Below are positions 1-5,498 of a stretch of DNA of 10,271 nt, piece after piece. Position 1 is the first letter of the stretch. Every line of letters starts with the position of its first letter. The notes beneath the pieces are model-generated. The model searched no databases, had not been told where the DNA came from, and was given only the letters and a program-made list of their open reading frames with translations. Source of the stretch: UBA11164 sp002420085 (GTDB lineage Bacteria; Pseudomonadota; Gammaproteobacteria; Xanthomonadales; Xanthomonadaceae). The position numbers and the translations under genes were made by a program. Where the stretch lies: NCBI GenBank assembly GCA_031976395.1, contig DALYLJ010000117.1, positions 1-10,271 on the forward strand. The letters are read 5' to 3'.

Positions 1-128
1 GGGACGGGAACATCGCGGACCCGGCAGGGCCCTGCAACGGAATCCGAGGCGCGCACGCGGGCGGCTCGCCCCCGGACCGCCCCCGCCTCGTCAGACCCGC
101 CCCACCAAGCCCGCCTCATCAGGCCCGT
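1..128. other. Short intergenic edge with imperfect direct repeat and palindrome
   Basis: No gene is visible here. A perfect 12-bp palindrome, GCAGGGCCCTGC, lies at 24-35. An 18-bp segment at 82-99 (starting CCCGCCTCGTCAG) recurs at 110-127 with two mismatches, giving a 28-bp period just past the stop codon of the endolysin gene. The repeats may be chance in very G+C-rich DNA. No U-tract terminator is seen. Confidence 0.4.
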
Positions 129-980
129 TCAGGCCAGGGCGGCGAAGGCATCGGCCATCGAATGGAGCGTCTCGCTGCTGATCTCACCGACCACCGGCAA
201 ACCGTGTTCGGCCTGCCAGGCCCGCAGGCCCGCCCGCGAGCGACTGCCGATCACGCCATCGAGCGAACCGTCGTACAGACCGTCCTGCTTGAGCACCCGC
301 TGCACCTTGACGATCGTGTCGTGATCGATGCGTGGCGCCTCGTCGGGCACGGCGGCGCCGCTCCAATGTACGATCCGCTGCACCTCGCGCAACCAGCGCC
401 AGCGGTCGTCCATGCCGATCGTGCCGCCATTCCAGCGCTTGGTATTGGCGATGAAATCGCCCCGATCGGCGCTGACCGACAGCCCCTTCCATTGCCAGAA
501 GGCACAGGCGACCCGCAGAGCGGTGGCCGGTCGCGCAGCGGCATCGGGATCGGTGATCAGATCGATCATCGCCACCGCTCCGATCGCACGATAGCCATCG
601 CGACCGGTGATCTGGGCATAACCACGCCCTCGGAAACGCCAGCCATCGCCACTGGCCGGCGAACCATTGCCCATCCGGTCGGCATAGACCTTGTTCGCCA
701 GCTTCTGCGGATCGTTGGCGAACGGCTGGGCCGCCTCCAGCGTTCGGAACCGGCTCGGCCAGACCGCCATCAGGCGTGCCGCACTGTAGTTCAGGTTTTC
801 CTCGGTGATGGTCAGACCGCCGGACTCGTGGCCGATCTGAGCGAGGAAGAAATGCAGTCGATTGCGTCCAGCAGCGATCCCGAACTGCTGGAACAGCAGG
901 GCATGCTGATCGACGAAGGCATCGAGGTGATCGGACGCGGCGCGTGGATAGAGCGCGGCAAGCTGGGTGCGGCTGAGCAT
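129..980 (-). CDS. GH19-like endolysin / chitinase-type lysozyme with C-terminal peptidoglycan-binding domain
   Basis: The product is a predicted muralytic glycoside hydrolase of 283 aa that cleaves the glycan strands of peptidoglycan (or chitin). The catalytic domain spans about residues 1-205. It shows the lysozyme-fold motif FLAQIGHESGG, with the likely catalytic Glu52, then EENLNYSA at 60-67. A loop GDGWRFRGRGYAQITGRDGY at 111-130 and KRWNGG at 181-186 are typical of GH19 endolysins. Residues 222-275 form a PG_binding_1-type repeat (VQRVLKQDGLYDG through LRAWQAEHGLPVVGEI). I chose ATG at 980 because a perfect AGGAGG lies 6 nt upstream; a GTG at 995 in the same frame overlaps that site. 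There is no signal peptide, so export would need a holin or cell lysis, and none is encoded nearby. It resembles lysis enzymes of phages and phage-derived islands, but no phage genes flank it. Substrate assignment (peptidoglycan rather than chitin) is inferred from domain architecture. Confidence 0.9.
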   Translation of the reverse strand: MLSRTQLAALYPRAASDHLDAFVDQHALLFQQFGIAAGRNRLHFFLAQIGHESGGLTITEENLNYSAARLMAVWPSRFRTLEAAQPFANDPQKLANKVYADRMGNGSPASGDGWRFRGRGYAQITGRDGYRAIGAVAMIDLITDPDAAARPATALRVACAFWQWKGLSVSADRGDFIANTKRWNGGTIGMDDRWRWLREVQRIVHWSGAAVPDEAPRIDHDTIVKVQRVLKQDGLYDGSLDGVIGSRSRAGLRAWQAEHGLPVVGEISSETLHSMADAFAALA

Positions 981-1278
981 GGCTTCCTCCTGCACGGATC
1001 AAACCGGACAGCGGGCAGCGCGATCGCCGATCCGCCGTCGCGGTGTGGCTGAAAGCGGTAGGGCTGAAGCCGGCCACGGGGGGCGAACCATGCCTGGCCT
1101 CGCCCGTTCCACAGCCAGTTCCGGGAGCACGCTGTCCGCAGCATAGAGGGCCTCATCCACACCGACAACCGAGCAATTCCGACTGCCGGCTGAATAGCTG
1201 AACGCAATTCCCCGCCGATCGCGACGGAAGCCGCCCGCCGCGACGTTCAAGGCGCATCACCCGCGACAAGGAACCCCC
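981..1278. other. Divergent intergenic region, no gene seen
   Basis: This stretch of about 300 bp separates the minus-strand endolysin from the plus-strand DUF1800 gene, so it should hold promoters for both. It contains AGGAGG (the endolysin ribosome binding site, about 986-991 on minus) and, toward the right, a direct repeat GCAATTCC at 1173-1180 and 1204-1211. The 31-bp period is about three helical turns, which could suit a dimeric regulator but may be chance. I could not identify a convincing -35/-10 pair. Confidence 0.4.
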
Positions 1279-2631
1279 ATGGCTGCGCACACCCTGGATG
1301 GCGCACTCGCCTGCGTCCGCTTCGGTCTCGGCGCCCGACCGGGCGAGATCGAAACCGCCTCGCGCGACCCGCGCGGCTATCTGCTCGGCCAGATCGACCC
1401 GCTCGACCCGCCCGATTTCCCCGACCAGGCCCTGGTCGGATCGAAACAGGCATTCACCATATTCATCGATCGTTTCGCCGGGCTGCGCGACAGCGACGAT
1501 GCCGCAGAACGCGATGACGCCCGCGACCAGCTTCGCAACCTGCATCTTCAGGAACTGCTGGCGCGAGTTCGATTCGGGGTCGAGACCACCCGGCCCCTGC
1601 ACGAGCGGCTGGTGCGGTTCTGGTCGAATCACTTCACCGTCGCCGCTCGCAACCCGCAGACCACCCTGCTGGCCGGACCGTTCGAGCGCGAGGCGATCCG
1701 GCCCCACATCCTCGGCCGCTTCCGCGACCTGCTCGGCGCAGCGACCCTGCATCCGGGCATGCTGATCTACCTCGACAACTGGCAGTCGATCGGCCCGAAC
1801 TCACTGGCCGGCCGCCGTCGCGATCTCGGCCTGAACGAAAACCTGGCACGCGAACTGCTGGAACTGCACACCGTCTCACCGGCCGCTGGCTACAGCCAGA
1901 ACGACGTGACCGAACTGGCCCGCGCCCTGACCGGTCACACGGTCGGCAATCGCCGGATCGGCAGCGACCGGCTCGGCGAGACCCTGTTCGCCCCGATCCT
2001 GCACGAACCCGGCGTGCGCGACGTGCTGGGCCGTCGCTACACCGGCTCCGGTGCCGATCAGGTCGCCGCCCTGCTCGACGACCTGGCCAGCCACCCGGTC
2101 ACCGCTCACCGGATCGCCAGCAAACTGGCCGTCCAGTTCGTTGCCGACGACCCACCGCCCGCCCTGGTCGATCGTCTGGAGACCACCTTCATCGACAGCG
2201 ATGGCGACCTCGGCACGGTCTATCGCGTGCTGATCGAAGCCCCCGAAGTCTGGACCGACACCCTGGCCAAGGCCAAGACCCCGGACGAACTGCTGACCTC
2301 GGCCGGGCGTGGACTCGGCCTGCCGCGAGCATTGGCGGCAGCCCCTCGCGACAGCTTCGAGAATCTGGCGCAACTGCCATTTCGGGCACCCTCGCCGGAA
2401 GGCTGGCCAGACCGAGCCGACGCCTGGATCACCCCCGACAGCCTGATGAAACGCATCCAGTGGGCGGCCGAAGTGGCACAGCGCGCACCCGGCATCGATG
2501 CCCGTCGCTGGCTCGATGACGTGCTCGGCCCGTTGGCCGGCAGCGACACCCGAACCGCTGTCGCCCGCGCCGCCAGTAGCGCCGATGCCCTCGCCATCGC
2601 CCTGATGAGCCCGGAATTCCAGAGGAGATGA
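1279..2631 (+). CDS. DUF1800 family protein
   Basis: This 450-aa protein belongs to the DUF1800 family, widespread in Proteobacteria and Planctomycetes and with no established biochemical activity. Family hallmarks are visible in order: RFGLGARPGEI near 14-24, the RFWSNHFTVA block at 113-122, FEREAIRPHILGRFRDLL at 135-152, YLDN at 164-167, the NENLARELLELHT block at 186-198, YSQNDVTELARALTG at 205-219, a basic helix with ASKLAVQFV near 280-288, and the closing SPEFQ near 444-448. Length is normal for compact members. The start is ATG with AAGGA upstream (1268-1272). No signal peptide or transmembrane segment is seen. The gene is followed after 4 nt by a DUF1501 gene, the standard partner of DUF1800, so the two are surely one operon. 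A link to secreted or surface material is inferred only from the partner's Tat signal. Confidence 0.93.
   Translation: MAAHTLDGALACVRFGLGARPGEIETASRDPRGYLLGQIDPLDPPDFPDQALVGSKQAFTIFIDRFAGLRDSDDAAERDDARDQLRNLHLQELLARVRFGVETTRPLHERLVRFWSNHFTVAARNPQTTLLAGPFEREAIRPHILGRFRDLLGAATLHPGMLIYLDNWQSIGPNSLAGRRRDLGLNENLARELLELHTVSPAAGYSQNDVTELARALTGHTVGNRRIGSDRLGETLFAPILHEPGVRDVLGRRYTGSGADQVAALLDDLASHPVTAHRIASKLAVQFVADDPPPALVDRLETTFIDSDGDLGTVYRVLIEAPEVWTDTLAKAKTPDELLTSAGRGLGLPRALAAAPRDSFENLAQLPFRAPSPEGWPDRADAWITPDSLMKRIQWAAEVAQRAPGIDARRWLDDVLGPLAGSDTRTAVARAASSADALAIALMSPEFQRR
2621..2627 (+). promoter_or_regulatory. Ribosome binding site of the DUF1501 gene inside the DUF1800 3' end
   Basis: AGAGGAG overlaps the last codons of the DUF1800 gene and sits 8 nt before the GTG start at 2636. 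It decides the GTG start and indicates translational coupling of the pair. Confidence 0.75.
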
Positions 2632-2635
2632 TCCC

Positions 2636-3802
2636 GTGAACCAGACCGTATCGAAGCCCCGTACCCCCGCGCTGTCGCGGCGCCGTTTCCTGACTGCCGC
2701 CGGCAGCGCCCTCGCCTTGACCCAGGTACACGGCGCGTTCGCCTTCGTCGGCAGTCCGAACAAACTGGTATTCGTCATCCTGCGCGGCGGCATGGATGGC
2801 CTGTCCGTGCTGATTCCCAACACCCCGATCATCGAAGACCTGCGCGGCAACATCCTCCCTGCCCCGAACGCACGACTCGACCTCGGTGCCGACTTCAGCC
2901 TGCACCCGTCCCTGGCCGGCTGGGCCGATCTGTATCACAACCGGCAACTGGCCTTCGTCCATGCCTGCGCCAGCGCCTACCGCGAACGCTCGCACTTCGA
3001 CGGCCAGGACTTCCTCGAAACCCTCGCCCAAGCACCGACCCGCGACGGCTGGCTGAACCGCGCGATCGGCCTGCTCGGCGGCCAGGGCATCGGCATCGGC
3101 CCGAGCCTGCCCCTGGCGCTGTCCGGACGGGCACCGACCGGCAACTGGTCGCCCCAGGTGTTCGACAGCGTGTCCGAGCACCTGCTCGATCGACTGGCCA
3201 ACCTGTATGGCCCCGACCCGCTGCTGTCACAGACCCTGGCCGACGCGCGCGCCCTGAGCGAGATCGTCGATGTCGAGGGCGGCCGCGTGCGCGGCGGACC
3301 GGACGCCCAGTATCGGGCCAGTATGGCCGCCGCCGGACGCCTGATGGCCGGCAACGGACCGAGCGTCGGCGTGGTCTCACTCGATGGTTGGGACACCCAC
3401 GCCAACCAGGTTGGTGTTCTGACCAGCCGGCTCGCCGCCCTCGACGGTGGCCTGGCCGCTCTGCGCAGCGAACTCGACAGCGACTGGCCACGCACGGTCG
3501 TGCTGATCGCCTCGGAATTCGGTCGCACCGTCCGCGCCAACGGCACCCAGGGCAGCGACCATGGCACCGGCGGTCTGGTCATCCTGGCCGGTGGCGCCGT
3601 CAACGGCGGCCAGATCCACGGCGAATGGCCGGGTATCGGCCCCGGCCAATTGCACGAAGACCGCGACCTCGCCCCCGCCAACGCCTTTGAATCGGTGGCG
3701 AAGGGTGTGCTACGCGACCACCTCGGCCTCGACCCCGACGACCTCGACCGGATCGTGCTGCCCAATGCCGCCCCCGCCCTCAACGGATTGATCCGAGCCT
3801 GA
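2636..3802 (+). CDS. DUF1501 family protein, Tat-exported
   Basis: This 388-aa protein belongs to DUF1501, a family placed in the alkaline phosphatase/sulfatase-like superfamily but without a proven reaction. The N-terminus carries a twin-arginine signal (SRRRFLTAAG at 14-23, then a mild hydrophobic stretch to about Ala36), so folded export to the periplasm is predicted. Family motifs seen: RGGMDGLSVLIP at 50-61, RSHFDGQDFLE at 118-128, DGWDTHANQ at 250-258, SEFGRTVRANGTQGSDHG at 293-310, and the GGAVNGGQIHGEWPG block at 319-333. The conserved Asp/His residues in DGWDTH and GSDHG could bind metal; this is inferred by analogy with the superfamily. The start is GTG with AGAGGAG upstream. It follows the DUF1800 gene by 4 nt, the usual arrangement. 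The stop is at 3800-3802, and no classic U-tract terminator follows. Confidence 0.94.
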   Translation: MNQTVSKPRTPALSRRRFLTAAGSALALTQVHGAFAFVGSPNKLVFVILRGGMDGLSVLIPNTPIIEDLRGNILPAPNARLDLGADFSLHPSLAGWADLYHNRQLAFVHACASAYRERSHFDGQDFLETLAQAPTRDGWLNRAIGLLGGQGIGIGPSLPLALSGRAPTGNWSPQVFDSVSEHLLDRLANLYGPDPLLSQTLADARALSEIVDVEGGRVRGGPDAQYRASMAAAGRLMAGNGPSVGVVSLDGWDTHANQVGVLTSRLAALDGGLAALRSELDSDWPRTVVLIASEFGRTVRANGTQGSDHGTGGLVILAGGAVNGGQIHGEWPGIGPGQLHEDRDLAPANAFESVAKGVLRDHLGLDPDDLDRIVLPNAAPALNGLIRA

Positions 3803-3994
3803 CCGAACATCCCCGCCGCTCTCCCTCGCCCGCCTCGCGACAGATTGGCGCCACTACGCCGGAGTTCGACCAGCGCGAGTATCCCACTGAGCCCGACGGC
3901 CTGAATTGCCGCCCACTCTCCAGATGTCATGACAGGCGTCCGATGTCTGTGGGCTGGTCGGTGACGGCCCGAATCGCCAGCGTGTCGATCGAGA
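3803..3994. other. Convergent intergenic spacer
   Basis: This spacer lies between the 3' ends of the DUF1501 gene (plus) and the winged-helix gene (minus). It holds the nested inverted repeat at 3834-3879 (separate entry) and a 10-bp palindrome TGTCATGACA at 3925-3934. I see no gene. A minus-strand frame that begins with a Met near 3932 reads on into the antisense of the DUF1501 gene and is not credible. Confidence 0.45.
3834..3879. repeat. Nested inverted repeat, copy 1 of a candidate dispersed element
   Basis: The outer arms are CTCGCG (3834-3839) and CGCGAG (3874-3879). Inside, GGCG (3847-3850) pairs with CGCC (3857-3860) around CCACTA. The core GCCACTACG followed by GGAGTTCGACC resembles the core of 5124-5167 (GCCACTACG, later GGGGTTCAACC), and both are bounded by CTCGC and GCGAG. 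It could act as a REP-like palindrome or a weak bidirectional terminator 3' of the DUF1501 gene. Whether it is truly a repeat family needs a genome-wide search. Confidence 0.4.
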
Positions 3995-4258
3995 TCAGTC
4001 AGTGACCTGACGGTCGGCCGCCAACCCATCTGCGGTGATGAAGTACACGCTCAGATCTTCGATCGGACCCGGTCGCGTCTTGATCAGGTGGGCCTTGGCC
4101 AACTCGCGGGTCGCCGACACAGCCTGCTCGCGGGACAAGTCCTGATCGATCAGATCCGGCAAACGAACCTGCTTGCGCTTGACCAGTTCACGCAACACAC
4201 GCCGGGTTTCCGGCTGGGCGAGGACGGCGAGGGTTTTCAGTTCGAGAACATACTTCAC
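3995..4258 (-). CDS. Small winged-helix DNA-binding protein
   Basis: This 87-aa protein reads as a compact winged helix-turn-helix domain. Helices are expected at about 5-14 (LELKTLAVLA), 17-28 (ETRRVLRELVKR) and 33-39, with a recognition helix at 42-57 (SREQAVSATRELAKAH). A beta-hairpin wing follows at 58-76 (LIKTRPGPIEDLSVYFITA). This order resembles ArsR/MarR-type regulators, but no metal-binding or ligand-binding residues are obvious and I cannot name a subfamily. The start is GTG at 4258, supported by GGAGG at 4267-4271 with 8 nt spacing; an ATG five bases upstream meets a stop at once in its own frame. It lies 68 nt downstream of the Nudix gene on the same strand, so the two are probably co-transcribed. 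A regulatory role, perhaps autoregulation, is inferred. Confidence 0.7.
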   Translation of the reverse strand: MKYVLELKTLAVLAQPETRRVLRELVKRKQVRLPDLIDQDLSREQAVSATRELAKAHLIKTRPGPIEDLSVYFITADGLAADRQVTD

Positions 4259-4326
4259 GGCATGATCCTCCAGACCGATGCAGGGGGGCTACACCGCGCC
4301 AACGAAAAGCGCCATCAGTGCATGAC

Positions 4327-4920
4327 TCAGCCATCGATCGCCAGCGGCCGATCCAACCAACGGCCGGCCATGCGCCGGATCGACCGATCGATCTCGGCAT
4401 CGGCGACCAGATCGACGATCGACCGCCAGGCCAGATCGTGCGACTCCGGACCAACCACAAACGACTCACTGGCGCCCGCTCGCACCACGAAACGAACATC
4501 GTAGTGCCAATGCTCCGGCTCCGAACCGCGTGCCGGAATGCGATGGCGATCGAGATCGAAGATGTCCGGCCATACGGTCAAACCGGCCAACCCGCTTTCC
4601 TCCTCGGCCTCGCGCAAGGCCACCCGCGCCAGATCGGTATCGCCATCGGCATGCCCCCCAAGCTGCAACCAGCGGCCCAGCTTGCGATGATGGGTCAACA
4701 ACACCCGCACGCCATCGCCCGACACCAACCAGGCCGCCCCGGTGAAATGCCCCACACCATGGCTGCGCTCGAACACGGCCGGATGCGACGCCAGGAAGCG
4801 CAGAAACAGATCGGCGACATCGGCCTGCTCCGGCCACCGATCCGCATGTGCCGCGAGCAGCGCCGCCAGCGCATCACGGCCGTCGTCGAAGAGTGGTCCT
4901 GAGCAGGGTCGGTCGGTCAT
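4327..4920 (-). CDS. Nudix hydrolase
   Basis: This 197-aa Nudix-superfamily protein should hydrolyse a nucleoside diphosphate linked to another moiety, using divalent metal in the cytoplasm. The Nudix box runs from Gly89 to Leu111: GHADGDT, seven residues, then REAEEESGL (Arg103, Glu104, Glu107, Glu108, Gly110). The catalytic REUXEEXGU half is intact. The upstream Glu expected in GX5E is Thr95, a change I believe is shared by other proteins with the GGHADGD-type box. About 55 residues precede the beta-grasp start (GHFTGAAWLVSGDGVRVLLTHH at 57-78), a longer N-terminal helical extension than in minimal Nudix enzymes. ATG at 4920 has GGAG upstream. The substrate cannot be read from sequence. The co-directional small winged-helix gene downstream suggests a shared transcript. 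Confidence 0.9.
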   Translation of the reverse strand: MTDRPCSGPLFDDGRDALAALLAAHADRWPEQADVADLFLRFLASHPAVFERSHGVGHFTGAAWLVSGDGVRVLLTHHRKLGRWLQLGGHADGDTDLARVALREAEEESGLAGLTVWPDIFDLDRHRIPARGSEPEHWHYDVRFVVRAGASESFVVGPESHDLAWRSIVDLVADAEIDRSIRRMAGRWLDRPLAIDG

Positions 4921-4998
4921 GGCGATCGCTCCGGAACGGCAAGGTCAGCAGCAGGGCCGCACAGGGTAACCCAACGATCGGCGACCGGCTGGAAAGCT

Positions 4999-5026
4999 GG
5001 GAATCGGGAATCGGGAATCGGGAGAC
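4999..5026 (+). repeat. Tandem repeat of GGGAATC, three perfect units plus one degenerate
   Basis: The 7-bp unit GGGAATC occurs at 4999-5005, 5006-5012 and 5013-5019, followed by GGGAGAC at 5020-5026. Short tandem arrays of this motif are familiar in intergenic DNA of Xanthomonadales genomes, which is one hint to the source lineage. No function is known to me. Confidence 0.85.
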
Positions 5027-5056
5027 GTAAGAGCAGTCATCCGTTGCGACACAAGG

Positions 5057-5087
5057 CCATCGCCAGCCTCTCAGGCTTCCTCGATGG
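5057..5087. repeat. Imperfect two-part stem-loop
   Basis: The outer arms CCATCG (5057-5062) and CGATGG (5082-5087) enclose an inner perfect stem AGCCT (5065-5069) and AGGCT (5073-5077) with loop CTC. No U-tract follows on either strand, so it is not a typical intrinsic terminator. It could be a REP-like palindrome or an RNA structure. Confidence 0.4.
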
Positions 5088-5123
5088 CGGTGTCGGGCGT
5101 TCGCGGTGATCGACCACGACTGG

Positions 5124-5167
5124 CTCGCCGCCACTACGACACTCAGCGGGGTTCAACCTGTCGCGAG
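5124..5167. repeat. Inverted-repeat element, copy 2 of a candidate dispersed element
   Basis: It is bounded by CTCGCC (5124-5129) and CGCGAG (5162-5167). The core GCCACTACG at 5130-5138 and GGGGTTCAACC at 5148-5158 correspond to GCCACTACG and GGAGTTCGACC in the copy at 3834-3879, with short length differences between the blocks. Shared blocks in the same order and orientation suggest common origin rather than chance, but only two copies are available in this window. Confidence 0.4.
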
Positions 5168-5398
5168 AATATTCCAGCCATTGACAATCATCCGGCGAAG
5201 GGTGAATGCCGCGTTGATCTATGCTAACAAGGATGCGGTAGACACCACCCACGTGCTCCGTGGCCACCATCTTTACACCCTGAACCAGCGCCACCAGCCC
5301 AGCCCAGAAGTAACACACCCACAGATCGCGCTGTGTCCCCAACTCGTTCACCCCACCAAAACCATGAGATGGATAGCCGTCTCGCACCATGAATGAAA

Positions 5399-5429
5399 GT
5401 CGGGCTCAGCTAACAAAACTGAGCCCGAC
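5399..5429 (-). terminator. Intrinsic terminator of the collagen-like gene
   Basis: There is a perfect 11-bp stem, 5399-5409 (GTCGGGCTCAG) with 5419-5429, and a 9-nt loop. On the minus strand the hairpin is followed by TTTCATTC, a short T-rich run. It lies 70 nt past the stop codon of the collagen-like gene and is oriented correctly to end that transcript. The T-tract is weak, so efficiency is uncertain. Confidence 0.75.
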
Positions 5430-5498
5430 CAAATATCCAGTTACTCTATATCACGACATGGATTTTTAGATGTTTTGACCCCAGATGGATTTGAATCC

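Larger units (their letters stand above)
4921..5398. other. Intergenic stretch of about 480 bp without a convincing gene
   Basis: Both strands have open frames here (117 aa on minus at 5037-5390, 96 aa on plus at 5106-5396). They fully overlap, lack good ribosome binding sites, and match no family I recognise. The region holds the 7-bp tandem repeat at 4999-5026, a stem-loop at 5057-5087 (CCATCG and CGATGG outside, AGCCT and AGGCT inside), the second dispersed inverted-repeat copy at 5124-5167 and a small hairpin at 5249-5263 (CCACG and CGTGG). It probably includes the Nudix promoter near 4921-4990. It may be a decayed gene or mobile fragment, which I cannot show. Confidence 0.45.

Noticed and set aside
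162..1052. 296-aa plus-strand frame opposite the endolysin gene
   Set aside because: The minus-strand frame has full endolysin motifs and a perfect ribosome binding site; the plus frame has none and is antisense shadow.
2977..4029. 350-aa minus-strand frame including a Met-initiated stretch near 3932 that reads like a short hydrophobic peptide
   Set aside because: It continues far into the antisense strand of the DUF1501 gene with biased composition and no family resemblance.
5037..5390. 117-aa minus-strand frame in the spacer
   Set aside because: I do not recognise it, it lacks a clear ribosome binding site, a plus-strand frame covers the same bases, and part of it coincides with a candidate dispersed repeat. 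It is kept only as a possible remnant.
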